64,000 bases of DNA from Leptodesmis sichuanensis A121. Lineage in GTDB: Bacteria; Cyanobacteriota; Cyanobacteriia; Leptolyngbyales; Leptolyngbyaceae. This document shows, piece by piece, positions 8,136-17,668 of this stretch (its first letter is position 1; each line of letters opens with the position of its first letter). The notes under the pieces are model-generated. The model searched no databases and was not told where the DNA came from. It worked only from the letters and a program-made list of their open reading frames with translations. The stretch is taken from contig NZ_CP075171.1 in NCBI RefSeq assembly GCF_021379005.1, positions 2,170,001 through 2,234,000 on the forward strand, given 5' to 3'. Position numbers and translations under genes: made by a program.

Positions 8136-10301
8136 ATGAGTAAACTTGGTTCCCGGCTAAAGTTCCTCCAACAGCAACCTGAGAGCGTTTTGCCTCAAGT
8201 TGCAGCCTTACGTCAGTTTGTCAGCCTCTCCACTGATACCCCCACCCCCACCGTTGAAGTGCTGATGCAATACACGGGCGATGCTACAAATTTGAGTCGC
8301 TATGGCTTTGAACTGCAAACTCAAATTGGGCGGGTGGTTGTCGGGACAGTCCCCCTTGCCCGTCTGCCGGAACTGGAAGCCCTAACTGATGTGCTGCGCG
8401 TTGAAGCCGCTACGCCAATTCAGCCCACTCTGGATATCAGCTTGCCAGAAAGCCGCGTCACGCCGTTGCATACGGGTAGTCCTGCGATTAAGGGCGCAGG
8501 AGCGATCGTGGGCGTAATTGATACGGGAATTGACTATACCCACCCCGCCTTTCGCAAACCCGACGGCACCAGCCGCATTCTGGCGATTTGGGATCAGAAT
8601 TTGCAGCCTGTGTCCGGGGAAGCCAACCCGAAAGGCCCGCTGTATAACTATGGCGTGGAGTACAACAAAGCCAATATTGACACAGCATTAGCCAGTTCCA
8701 ATCCCTTTGCCATTGTCCGTCACCAGGACAGAAGTAGTATGGGAAACCACGGGACTCACGTCACGGGGATTGCAGCAGGCAATGGACGACCTGGCAATAC
8801 TTACGTCGGTGTCGCACCGGAAGCAGACATGATTGTGGTGGCTACCCAATGGACGGATGCCTCTATCCTCACGGGGGCCAGCTACATCTTTGATAAAGCC
8901 ACCGAACTGAATCGCCCTGTCGTGATCAATATGAGCCTGGGTGGACACAGTGGCCCCCACGATGGTACCAGTACCTTTGACACGGGGCTGGATCAGTTGC
9001 TGGGAAGATCCGGACGAGCGATCGTCGTTTCAGCCGGAAATGAAGGCAGTGACAACATTTATGTCACCGGTAGTGTTAGAGGAGGAGGACAGGCAACAAT
9101 CCGACTGAATGTTCCTCAACGGGATCTTCAGGATAACTATGTTGAAATCTGGTATTCTGGGGCCGCTAAAGTAGGCATCACTGTCACCCCACCAAATGGT
9201 ACCGCCAGCGCAGTCATCCTGGCTGACACTAACGATTTTCGGACGCTCAACTTTGCCAATGGTAACCGCGTCTGGGTCATCAATACCAAAAATTCGATTA
9301 ACCAGGATTACCAGATCCTGCTGGTGCAACAGCGAGGAACCGCTCAGTCAATTCAAGCGGGAGTCTGGACATTGACCCTGAGAAACACCTCATCTGTAGA
9401 TGCCCGCTTTGATGCCTGGATTGTCACCGGAGGGAATGAAGTCTCCCCCACCTTTGAAGGTGCCCAGCGGCAGGGAACAGTTGGCACTCCGGGTACGGGT
9501 AAAGGGGTAATCACCGTTGGCTCTTATGTCACCAAGTTGGGCGGTAGTTCGACCACTCAGGGACAAATTTCCGTGTTTTCCAGTGCTGGCCCCACTCGCG
9601 ATGGCCGCTTAAAACCAGAAATTTCAGGGCCAGGGGAAATTATTGTCGCTCCCCAGCCCAACAACCAGTACCAGGCAAAACAGGGAACCAGTATGTCCAG
9701 CCCTCATATTGCTGGGTTAGTGGCGCTGATGTTTCAACGCAATCGCAGTTTAACCCAGGCCCAGATCAAAGATATCCTGACTAAAACCGCACGTAAGGAT
9801 GCCGCTACAGGTACAGTACCAAACCAAATTTGGGGCTACGGCAAGATGGATGCTAAGGCGACTGTAGATGCTGTCATCCCGCCCCAATCAATCCCGGTGC
9901 CAGTCTACGAATTTCATGCCAGTAATGCTCAGGGTCAGTACCGCTTCTTTTATTCCCGCAATCCCAATCCGACCGACGGCTGGGTTCGCAGTGGACGGCA
10001 GTTTCCAGCGTTTGCAGAGCAGGCCGATGGCACCGTGCCTGTCTATCGATTTTCGGCCAGTAGTCCCTGGAGGTTTCGATATTCGCGATCGAGCACCGCT
10101 GGGGGTGAAGGCTGGCACAATGACGGAATTGCCTTTTATGCCTATCCCAGTGATGGCCAGGGTCGTCGCCCTGTTTATCAGTACTCGCCAGAAAATCCAT
10201 CTCCCCAAAATCCCTGGCGATTTCGCTACACAGTAGAAACGAAAGTTGCCGATCCGGGCTGGCGGAACGATGGGGTTGCGTTCTATATTCCCAATGCGTA
10301 A
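8136..10301 (+). CDS. S8 subtilisin-like serine peptidase with C-terminal repeats
   Basis: A 721-residue peptidase. Residues about 40-95 form a fervidolysin-like propeptide. The catalytic triad is readable as Asp129 (VIDTGIDYTHPAF), His208 (NHGTHVTGIAAG) and Ser519 (GTSMSSPHIAG). A long insert between His and Ser carries a beta-rich domain (about 310-430). The C-terminal 130 residues contain three similar units starting PVYEFHAS, PVYRFSAS and PVYQYSPE, each with W.FRY and ending W.NDG.AFY. These resemble the DUF5648-type repeats seen on secreted bacterial proteins. No classical signal peptide is evident from this start, so export is uncertain. The preceding gene encodes a copy of the propeptide domain on a membrane anchor. 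Confidence 0.9.
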   Translation: MSKLGSRLKFLQQQPESVLPQVAALRQFVSLSTDTPTPTVEVLMQYTGDATNLSRYGFELQTQIGRVVVGTVPLARLPELEALTDVLRVEAATPIQPTLDISLPESRVTPLHTGSPAIKGAGAIVGVIDTGIDYTHPAFRKPDGTSRILAIWDQNLQPVSGEANPKGPLYNYGVEYNKANIDTALASSNPFAIVRHQDRSSMGNHGTHVTGIAAGNGRPGNTYVGVAPEADMIVVATQWTDASILTGASYIFDKATELNRPVVINMSLGGHSGPHDGTSTFDTGLDQLLGRSGRAIVVSAGNEGSDNIYVTGSVRGGGQATIRLNVPQRDLQDNYVEIWYSGAAKVGITVTPPNGTASAVILADTNDFRTLNFANGNRVWVINTKNSINQDYQILLVQQRGTAQSIQAGVWTLTLRNTSSVDARFDAWIVTGGNEVSPTFEGAQRQGTVGTPGTGKGVITVGSYVTKLGGSSTTQGQISVFSSAGPTRDGRLKPEISGPGEIIVAPQPNNQYQAKQGTSMSSPHIAGLVALMFQRNRSLTQAQIKDILTKTARKDAATGTVPNQIWGYGKMDAKATVDAVIPPQSIPVPVYEFHASNAQGQYRFFYSRNPNPTDGWVRSGRQFPAFAEQADGTVPVYRFSASSPWRFRYSRSSTAGGEGWHNDGIAFYAYPSDGQGRRPVYQYSPENPSPQNPWRFRYTVETKVADPGWRNDGVAFYIPNA

Positions 10302-10588
10302 GGGCAGGTTTTTGTTGATGTCCAATCGCATTGCCTGGGATCCATTTTCTGTTCTAACCGAGATGTTTTACGTGTTGTCTTTTGCCTTTGCCCCCTTGCC
10401 TTCCGGCTGATTATCTAATCTCATCCAAAGGATAGGAGCCAGGTTCCTTCTATAGACGTAGACTGGACTTTATTTGGGGCGGCTGGATGCGCTTGGTTGG
10501 CCTGGTGGAGGGGGTTAAACCTCTGGTCGCCTGGTTCCTGTATTGCCTGCTATCGTTGAAAGCTCAGAACCGTGAGATCTAAACAGCA

Positions 10589-13500
10589 ATGGTGCAAACC
10601 GTTCGTTCTCCACTTCTGCGTTATGGCATTGCGATTCTGGCCGTGGCGATCGCAATCAGTATCAAACTGCTGATTGAACCCTTCGTCCAGGTTGAAGCCC
10701 CCTTTCTGCTTCTGTTTGTCGCCATCATGGTCGCGGCTTTATTGGGGGGTAGAGTATCAGGCATTGGGGCAACGGTATTAGCGGCTGTAGCCAGCAATTA
10801 CTTCTTTTTCCCCCCTCCATTCGCCTTCAACTTCAATCTGGGAGCAACGCTGCAACTGATTTTGTTTGGCCTGGAAGGTATGCTCATCACTCAGGTGATT
10901 GTAGCCCTAGCAAATACCCGCAGGCGGATTCAACTCAGTCAGGAAGCAATCCACAATGCTTATGCCGATCTGGAACAGCGAGTGCACGATCGCACCATCC
11001 AGCTTTCTGAAGCAAATCAGCAACTGCAGCAGCAAATTGCCGAACGCGAACAGATGGAACAGGCGTTGCGGGAGAGCGATCGCCGCTTTCGGGCTATTTT
11101 CAACCAGACCTTTCAGTTCATTGGCCTGATGCAACCGGATGGCACCCTGATCGAAGCCAACCAGACAGCACTCAATTTTGCTGGGTTGCACAGTCGCGAT
11201 GTGATTAATCGTCCCTTCTGGGAAGCCTACTGGTGGACGATATCGGAGGAGACGCAAAATCGCTTAAGGGCCGCGATCGCGGAGGCCGCTACGGGCAAAT
11301 TTGTGCGCTATGAGGACGATGTACGAGGCAAAGATGGGGCGATCGTCACGATCGACTTCTCAATCAATCCCATCAAAGATGAAACCGGGCAGGTTGTCTT
11401 GCTGATTCCCGAAGGCCGAGACATTACAGATCTGAAGCAATCTCAGCAGATTCTGCACAGTTTCTTCGATAGCGCCTCCATGATGATGGGGATTGTAGAA
11501 CTGGTCGGCGATGACATTCTCCATATCATCGACAATGCTGCAGCCGGACGTTTTTGGGGAACTGATCCGGCCCACCTCAAACAACAGTTGGCCAGTGAGA
11601 TCGGCACCCCCAACGATAACATTCAGATTTGGGTAAACCACTATCGGGAAGCAGAACGTTCCCGGACTCCCGTGCGGTTTGAGTATCCCCACATCACCGC
11701 AGAGGGACAGCAATTCTGGTTATCCGCCACGGTTTGCCAGATTCCTGGTCATTTTGCCGATCGCCCCCGGTTTGCCTACATTGTGGAAGACATCAGCGAT
11801 CGCAAACAGGCCCAGCTTGAACTGGAAAGAACACAGGCCGCTCTCCAGGCTGCCAACGATCGACTGCGGGGCATTATTGATGGCAGTCACGATCTGATCG
11901 CCGCCCTTGACCTGGAATTTTGCTTCATTGCCCTGAACCGTTCCTATCGGCGGGAGTTTCAGCAAATCTTTGGACGGTCTGTGAATGTGGGCATGAGTCT
12001 GATAGCAACCCTGGCCCATATCCCAGATGAACAAGCGAAGGCCGTAGCCCTCTGGTCACGAGCCTTACAGGGTGAGGAGTTTACCGTCGTTCAGGAACTT
12101 GGGGATAACCGGACTCGCCAGACCTACGAAATTACCTTTAGTTCCATTCGCAATGCTCAGGGAGAGTTAATTGGTGCTTCTCACATCATGCGTAATGTGA
12201 CAGAGCGGATTCGGATTGAGGAAGAAATTCGCCGATTAAATGTGGATCTGGAGCAGCGGGTACAACAACGAACCGCCCAACTGGAAGCTATCAACCGGTT
12301 ACTGGAACAGGAAGTGCGCGATCGACGAGCCGCAGAGTGGGAACTGGCCAGAAGTGAACAGCAATTTCGCCTGCTCACAGAATCCATGCCCCAGATTGTC
12401 TGGACGGCCACTCCAGAAGGAACCGTCGATTACTATAACCAGCGCTGGGCAGAATATAGTGGCATTCCAGTGGAGCAGGGACAGGGATGGGGTTGGCAAC
12501 CTGTTCTACATCCCGAAGATGAGCAACGCACGATGGAGGTCTGGGCGGAAGCTTTACGAACTGGAGAATTATACGAGTGTGAACATCGAGTGCGACGAGC
12601 CGATGGCCAATTTCGCTGGTTTCTCAGTCGGGGTCTGCCGCTCAAAGATAGTCAAGGAAAAATTATCAAATGGTTTGGCACAGCCACAGATATCCATGAG
12701 CAAAAGCAAGTTCAGGAGGATTTACGGGAGAGCCAGGAACGCTTCCGCCAGCTAGCAGAAACTGTGCAGGATGTCTTCTGGCTCCTGGATACCGAAAAGG
12801 AACAGATCTTGTACGTGAGTCCGGCTTATGAGGAAATCTGGGGCCGTTCGCGTGAGGATTTGTATGCTCACAAAGATGATTGGCTCCAGGCGATTCATCC
12901 CCAAGATCAGGAGCAATTGCAGACTGTTTTAAGTCAAGCGGGAAGCTGGGAAGGGTTTGATCAAACCTATCGAGTAGTGCGTCCGGATGGGAGTGTGCGC
13001 TGGATTCGCGATCGCGGCTTTCCCGTCTACAATGCCGCCAACCAGATTTACCGAATTGCGGGCTTAGCGGAGGACATCACCGAACGGAAGCAAATTGAAG
13101 CCGAACTGCAAACCCGCGTCCTGCAGCAGGCGGCGATCGCCACCCTGGGACAACGCGCCCTTGCCAGCACCGACCTGAATCAATTAATGGAGGAAACTGT
13201 CCAGTTAACGGCCCAAACCCTGCAAGTCCCTTATTGCAAAGTTTTGCAGCTACTCCCCGATCGCCAACATCTATTGATCCAGTGGGGCGTGGGTTGGCCA
13301 GCAGACTTACTGGGACAGGCCACCGTTTCTACCGATTCCACCTCCCATGCCGGACATACCCTTTCTGTTCAAGAGGCTGTTGTGGTCAATGATTTGCCAC
13401 ACGATCCTCGTTTTACAGGGTCTCCCTTGCTGCACCAGCAGGGCATTGTCGGAGGAATTACTGTCGCGATCGCAGGTGATCCCCATCCCTTTGGAGTTCT

Positions 13501-14395
13501 GGCAGTTCATACCACTCGCCTCCGCACCTTCACCCAGGATGATGTCAACTTCCTGGTCGCCATTTCCAATATCCTGGCCGAAACGATTCAGCGCCAACAA
13601 ACCAGAGAAGCCTTACAGCAACAATCGATCGAGTTACAGCGAGCAAATCGGTTGAAGGACGAGTTCCTGGCCACCATCTCCCATGAACTGCGCACTCCCC
13701 TCAATTCCATGATGGGTTGGGCCAAACTGCTGCCCACACGCCAATTTGATGCCGCCACCACGGCACGAGCGATCGATTCCATTTCCCGCAACACTCAAAC
13801 CCTGGCCCAACTGGTCGAAGATGTTCTGGATATGTCCGACATCCTCACCGGACAACTCAAATTGCAAATGGCCCCCGTCGATCTCACCCTGATTACCGAA
13901 CAGGCGATCGCCTCTCTGGATCTGGCCGCTCAAGCCAAAAAGATCGAAATTAACCTGCACTCCACCCTCACCACAGAAACTGTTTTGGGAGATGCCACCC
14001 GCCTGCAACAAGTCGTCTGGAATTTGTTGTCCAACGCCATCAAATTCACTTCGAGCGGGGGACGAGTGGATATGCAATTAGACAATGTTGAGTGCTCAGT
14101 TTTAGGTTCTCAGTCGGAAGACCCAACTCAAAACTCAAAACTTAACCCTCAAAACTCCTACGTTCGCCTCACCGTCACCGATACCGGCAAAGGCATCTCC
14201 CCCGAATTCCTGCCCTTCGTGTTCGATCGCTTTCGCCAGGAAGATGGTTCCATCACTCGCTCTCAGGGAGGATTGGGACTGGGACTGGCGATCGTCCGGT
14301 ATCTCGTAGAACTTCACGGCGGCACTATTCAAGCAGCCAGTCCCGGTATAGAGCAGGGTGCGACCTTTACGGTGTGGCTGCCGATCGCCCAGTAG
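10589..14395 (+). CDS. Multi-PAS membrane sensor histidine kinase
   Basis: A 1268-residue hybrid-length sensor. The first 110 residues hold four membrane helices of the DUF4118/KdpD type. A helical linker follows (about 115-155), then five PAS/PAC units (about 160-285, 288-410, 425-545, 590-710, 715-840; several contain WFG/WIRD PAC ends). A GAF domain covers about 850-1000. The HisKA domain follows with phosphate-accepting His1032 in [10 protein letters not shown], and a HATPase domain ends the protein (N-box [22 protein letters not shown]). No response regulator gene is adjacent, so it is an orphan kinase. Residues about 1166-1190, between the N-box and DTGKGI, are encoded by a short-repeat-like sequence (see finding). 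The ligand sensed is unknown. Confidence 0.9.
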   Translation: MVQTVRSPLLRYGIAILAVAIAISIKLLIEPFVQVEAPFLLLFVAIMVAALLGGRVSGIGATVLAAVASNYFFFPPPFAFNFNLGATLQLILFGLEGMLITQVIVALANTRRRIQLSQEAIHNAYADLEQRVHDRTIQLSEANQQLQQQIAEREQMEQALRESDRRFRAIFNQTFQFIGLMQPDGTLIEANQTALNFAGLHSRDVINRPFWEAYWWTISEETQNRLRAAIAEAATGKFVRYEDDVRGKDGAIVTIDFSINPIKDETGQVVLLIPEGRDITDLKQSQQILHSFFDSASMMMGIVELVGDDILHIIDNAAAGRFWGTDPAHLKQQLASEIGTPNDNIQIWVNHYREAERSRTPVRFEYPHITAEGQQFWLSATVCQIPGHFADRPRFAYIVEDISDRKQAQLELERTQAALQAANDRLRGIIDGSHDLIAALDLEFCFIALNRSYRREFQQIFGRSVNVGMSLIATLAHIPDEQAKAVALWSRALQGEEFTVVQELGDNRTRQTYEITFSSIRNAQGELIGASHIMRNVTERIRIEEEIRRLNVDLEQRVQQRTAQLEAINRLLEQEVRDRRAAEWELARSEQQFRLLTESMPQIVWTATPEGTVDYYNQRWAEYSGIPVEQGQGWGWQPVLHPEDEQRTMEVWAEALRTGELYECEHRVRRADGQFRWFLSRGLPLKDSQGKIIKWFGTATDIHEQKQVQEDLRESQERFRQLAETVQDVFWLLDTEKEQILYVSPAYEEIWGRSREDLYAHKDDWLQAIHPQDQEQLQTVLSQAGSWEGFDQTYRVVRPDGSVRWIRDRGFPVYNAANQIYRIAGLAEDITERKQIEAELQTRVLQQAAIATLGQRALASTDLNQLMEETVQLTAQTLQVPYCKVLQLLPDRQHLLIQWGVGWPADLLGQATVSTDSTSHAGHTLSVQEAVVVNDLPHDPRFTGSPLLHQQGIVGGITVAIAGDPHPFGVLAVHTTRLRTFTQDDVNFLVAISNILAETIQRQQTREALQQQSIELQRANRLKDEFLATISHELRTPLNSMMGWAKLLPTRQFDAATTARAIDSISRNTQTLAQLVEDVLDMSDILTGQLKLQMAPVDLTLITEQAIASLDLAAQAKKIEINLHSTLTTETVLGDATRLQQVVWNLLSNAIKFTSSGGRVDMQLDNVECSVLGSQSEDPTQNSKLNPQNSYVRLTVTDTGKGISPEFLPFVFDRFRQEDGSITRSQGGLGLGLAIVRYLVELHGGTIQAASPGIEQGATFTVWLPIAQ
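14125..14157 (+). repeat. Intergenic-type repeat inside kinase ATPase domain
   Basis: The stretch reads as A/C/T runs of the AACTCAAAACTTAA type. Sixteen bases (14130-14145) are identical to 16663-16678 in the intergenic DNA before the rhomboid gene, and related stretches occur at 51549-51572 and 61147-61168. In this place it is in frame and encodes a Gln/Asn/Ser-rich loop of the histidine kinase. Confidence 0.7.
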
Positions 14396-14484
14396 GGCTT
14401 TAAATTTTAAGGATCAGGAATTAAATAACCTGGGGGACTTGTGCTGCCCCCCTCCCCCTCTCCCAAGTTTGGGCTACTGTGTAC

Positions 14485-16243
14485 ATACATCCGACATTCC
14501 GCCCTTTGAAGTGTCACATCGGGAATTTAGTCGCATAATTTTCTAAAAGGCTGACAGCGGAGGGGGTGCTGTTGAACGGCGAATTGATTGTGCAGAACCT
14601 GGATCATCTGGGCATCGTGGCCGGATTGGTAGACGAGTTAAAGATTGTGGAGCAGATCAACCAACATTTGGGAGAAGACCCGCGAGAGCAAATTAGCCCA
14701 GGGGTGGCGGTAAAAGCCATGATTCTGAATGGATTAGGGCTGGTATCTGCGCCGTTGTACCTGTTTGAACAATTCTTTGTGGGGAAAGCAACGGAACATT
14801 TGCTGGGCGCAGGAGTACTGGCGGCGCATCTCAATGACGACCGGTTAGGACGAGTCCTCGACGCCCTGTACTTGGGCGGACTAAGCCCAATATTTATGGC
14901 CATTTGCCTGACGGCGGCCCGCAAATTTGGAGTCGTGTGCAAGAGCGCCCATTTCGACTCGACTTCACTTTCGGTGGAGGGCGAGTATTTGCCGGAGTCC
15001 CAGGTGACTGAGGGCGTTGCCCCTGTTCCGATTCACATCACCTATGGCTATTCGCGGGACCGTCGTCCTGACCTGAAGCAGTTTGTGATGAATTTGGTGT
15101 GTTGGGGGGATGGAGAGATTCCCGCGTTCATTGAGTTAGCCGACGGTAATCAGTCCGATAAAACCCGCTTTGCTGACTTGATGCAGGAGTTTAAGTCGCA
15201 GTGGAACTTTGAGGGGTTGTATGTGGCGGATGCTGCCCTCTACAGTGAGCAAAACTTGCAACAGGTGTCCGGGTTGCGATGGCTGACCCGAGTGCCGTTG
15301 ACGCTGAATGCAGCATCGGAGTTAATCAGCCAGTTGGCAGACGCTGCGTTCGAGACTACGGAGCTGGAAGGGTATCGGATTGCGACTGTCTGCTGCGACT
15401 ATGGCGGTGTCCAACAGCGATGGTTGGTGGTCGAAAGCCAGAAACGCAAACAGGCTGACCTCAAGAAGTTAGATAAAACCTTGACCCAGGCAACCGCCCA
15501 TTGGCAATCGCAATTACGACAATTATGCGCTCAAGAATTTGCTTGCGAAGCTGATGCGATAGCCGCACTCGAAAAATTTGGACAGAAGCTACCGTGGCAT
15601 CAACTGGATGGAATGGGTGTGAAGCAAACGGTGCACTATGACAAACCGGGTAAGCCCAAACGGGGTCATCCTCCCAGTCGCATTACCTATCACCCTCAAG
15701 CCTCGTTAACTTTGAATACTACGGTTGTGGCCAGACATCAGCAACGGGCTGGGCGCTTCATTCTGGCAACCAATGTTCTCGAGTCTGAGCAATTAAGCGC
15801 GCAACAGGCGCTGGAGGAATACAAAGGGCAACAAGGGAATGAGCGGGGCTTTCGGTTTCTCAAAGACCCTCTGTTCTTTGCTTCCAGTGTCTTCCTCAAA
15901 TCCCCAGAACGGATCATGGCACTTGCTATGATCATGGGCTTGTGCTTGCTCGTGTACAACTTGGGCCAACGCCAACTCCGTCAAGCACTTCAGCAGGCCA
16001 ACCAAACCTTGCCCAACCAGCTTGGCAAAGGCACTCAACGCCCGACCCTACGTTGGGTCTTTCAGTGTTTTATGGCAGTGCATTATGTCGTGCTCAATGG
16101 GGTTCAGCAAGTGGTCAATCTCACTGACGATCGCCGCCATATTCTCCAATTTTTCGGTTCTGCCTGTCGGCGGTATTACTTACTTTGTTGAGGACAATCT
16201 TAATCCTATTGTGCCAGTTGGAAGTGCGGAATGTGAGATACAT
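14485..16243 (+). mobile_element. Complete IS1634-family insertion sequence with target duplication
   Basis: The element spans 14491-16237 (1747 bp), flanked by the 6-bp direct repeat ATACAT at 14485-14490 and 16238-16243. Its ends are imperfect inverted repeats of about 27 bp. The left end reads CCGACATTCCGCCCTT and the right end, on the other strand, CTCACATTCCGCACTT; roughly 20 of the inner 24 positions match. A single full-length transposase gene lies inside. Both the intact frame and the clean duplication suggest a fairly recent insertion. It landed within a MITE-like repeat downstream of the histidine kinase, so no gene appears to be broken. Confidence 0.85.
14566..16191 (+). CDS. IS1634-family transposase
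   Basis: A 541-residue DDE transposase of the IS4/IS1634 group. An N-terminal DUF4277-like region (LDHLGIVAGLVDEL, residues about 10-110) precedes the catalytic core. Candidate acidic residues are the Asp in HFDSTSLSVEGEY (about 129), the Asp in YVADAALYS (about 220) and the Glu in GNERGFRFLKDP (about 430). A GTG at 14566, 4 bp after GGAGG, is the likely start, since no in-frame ATG lies before the conserved region. There is no frameshift or internal stop, so the enzyme may be active. Confidence 0.9.
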   Translation: MLLNGELIVQNLDHLGIVAGLVDELKIVEQINQHLGEDPREQISPGVAVKAMILNGLGLVSAPLYLFEQFFVGKATEHLLGAGVLAAHLNDDRLGRVLDALYLGGLSPIFMAICLTAARKFGVVCKSAHFDSTSLSVEGEYLPESQVTEGVAPVPIHITYGYSRDRRPDLKQFVMNLVCWGDGEIPAFIELADGNQSDKTRFADLMQEFKSQWNFEGLYVADAALYSEQNLQQVSGLRWLTRVPLTLNAASELISQLADAAFETTELEGYRIATVCCDYGGVQQRWLVVESQKRKQADLKKLDKTLTQATAHWQSQLRQLCAQEFACEADAIAALEKFGQKLPWHQLDGMGVKQTVHYDKPGKPKRGHPPSRITYHPQASLTLNTTVVARHQQRAGRFILATNVLESEQLSAQQALEEYKGQQGNERGFRFLKDPLFFASSVFLKSPERIMALAMIMGLCLLVYNLGQRQLRQALQQANQTLPNQLGKGTQRPTLRWVFQCFMAVHYVVLNGVQQVVNLTDDRRHILQFFGSACRRYYLLC

Positions 16244-16667
16244 CTCGGTAAAACCCAAAGTCTAGATCCGGGGGACTTCCCCCCGGTCCCCCGCTGCGTG
16301 GGGTCCGATCTCCCCCACACCCCCCGAAAGGGTTGACTTGGTGAGGGCAATAGACCCCAGTTTAACGATTTGACGAGTGTACCCTAAGTCTTGAGCCGCT
16401 CACCAGCTAATCCTTCTGGAGGGGGTGTGGGGGACGCAGCCGTCCTCCACAGCGGGGGGTGTGGGGGGCTGCCACCCAAGCCAGGAGTTTGGGTCTAACA
16501 AGTAGACTTCGGTGCAACCACGTCCTAATGACTTGTGTGTACACAGCAGCCCAAGTTTGGGAGAGGGGGAGGGGGGTGAGGACTTGGCAAAACATCCAAT
16601 TACCGAAGTTATTAAATCCATGATCCTAAGTTCTAAGTTTTGATTGCTTAGTTTCAGAACTTAAAAC
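16244..16667. other. Gene-free stretch of repeats between IS and rhomboid gene
   Basis: About 420 bp without a credible gene. Up to 16576 it is the right arm of the MITE-like element, full of C- and G-runs. From 16621 to 16680 it holds AACTTAAAACTCAAAACTT short repeats that end at the stop of the rhomboid gene. Short leftward frames here are made of the low-complexity repeats and have no start signals. Confidence 0.7.
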
Positions 16668-17420
16668 TCAAAACTTAAAACTTTCTCCTGACCCTACTTC
16701 CGACGGCGGCTGTAACTGTTCATCGGTAATTGGCCCTGCGTCTCGGCGGATACCCAGCAGGAGGGCTAACACAGCTCCAAAGAAAAAGCCGCCAGCGTGT
16801 GCCCAGTAAGCAATCCCGCCGCTTTCCATGCCAATATTGGTTTTCACTTCCAGACTGGCGTAGCTGTAGAGAGCCTGCTGCAAAAACCAGACACCTAAGA
16901 AGATGAAGGCCGGCACTCTGACGGGGAAGAAGGAAATCAAGGTGACAATTTTGGCAAAGGGGAAGCGCACAATGTAAGCCCCCATGACTCCCGCGATCGC
17001 GCCACTGGCTCCCAGGGAGGGAACATTGGACAGGGGAGAAAACCACCATTGGGCCAAAGCTGCCAGAACGCCGCAGGTGAGGTAAAAGAACAGATATTTT
17101 AAGTGCCCCAGTTCTTCTTCCACATTGTTGCCAAAAATCGATAGAAACAACATATTTCCGGCCAGATGCAACCATCCCCCATGCAGAAATTGGGATGTGA
17201 TCAGGGTCGAGAGTTCGGGTAATTCTCCCCGTGCTCCTGGAATTCCCCGGAAACTGGCCGTTAGCTCCGCTGGAACCACAGCCACATGGGAAAAGAATTG
17301 CAACAACGCCTGGGATGGCAAAGAAGCCTCGTATAAAAACACCAGGATGTTCAGGCTAATCAGCAGATAAGTAATGTAGGGAGTTGTCCGTGTAGGATTT
17401 TCGTCACCAATAGGAAACAT
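16668..17420 (-). CDS. Rhomboid-family intramembrane serine protease
   Basis: A 250-residue membrane protein with six main hydrophobic segments. The rhomboid signatures are visible: HGGWLHLAGNMLFL (residues about 79-92) in helix 2, the catalytic serine in LGASGAIAGVMGAY (about 139), and the catalytic histidine in AHAGGFFFGA (about 205). It would cleave membrane proteins within the bilayer. The C-terminal 30 residues are hydrophilic. It is divergent from gcvT. The C-terminal residues GESFKF are encoded by intergenic-type repeat sequence at 16668-16685. Confidence 0.9.
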   Translation of the reverse strand: MFPIGDENPTRTTPYITYLLISLNILVFLYEASLPSQALLQFFSHVAVVPAELTASFRGIPGARGELPELSTLITSQFLHGGWLHLAGNMLFLSIFGNNVEEELGHLKYLFFYLTCGVLAALAQWWFSPLSNVPSLGASGAIAGVMGAYIVRFPFAKIVTLISFFPVRVPAFIFLGVWFLQQALYSYASLEVKTNIGMESGGIAYWAHAGGFFFGAVLALLLGIRRDAGPITDEQLQPPSEVGSGESFKF

Positions 17421-17668
17421 AGCTTTTGTAGGCGAGAGGTGGGCTACAAACCAGGTTCAAGATACAAACCAACCTTTTTTCTAACAGCTTAATGGCTTCC
17501 CTTCTCTGAAAGTCCTTCTGAAAGAAAAATACATAAGTTGTATCAAACAGTGTGCCGACTTAGCCAACCCTGCAAATCACTCCTGGGGAGGAAATGGAAG
17601 GGTGAGAGATGCTTACACAGGCTCAGGGAGACAGTTAAGATGAAGGGTGTTCCTTCTCAGGCAGAATT

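Larger units (their letters stand above)
14447..16576. repeat. MITE-like element with about 40-bp inverted ends, split by IS
   Basis: The left end (14447-14486) and right end (16536-16576) are inverted copies. Both contain CCCCCTCTCCCAA, then TTGGGCT.CTGTGTACA, with only about four mismatches in 40 bases. Between the right IS boundary and the right end lie about 290 bp with further C/G-run inverted repeats, for example ACCCAAAGTC at 16254 against GTTTGGGT near 16488. Removing the IS and one target copy leaves an element of roughly 375 bp with no coding capacity. A possible flanking direct repeat GGACTTG lies at 14435 and 16580 but is not flush with the ends. Confidence 0.6.

Noticed and set aside
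12181-12755. Several 70-170 codon frames inside the histidine kinase gene
   Set aside because: They overlap the strong kinase domains entirely and lack start signals or domains.
14396-14446. Possible restoration of a broken kinase gene across the IS
   Set aside because: The kinase ends normally at 14395, before the IS and the MITE-like repeat; nothing on the far side continues it.
16400-16621. Two leftward frames of about 60-70 codons in the IS-rhomboid spacer
   Set aside because: They are translations of C/G-run repeats of the MITE-like element and lack ribosome sites.
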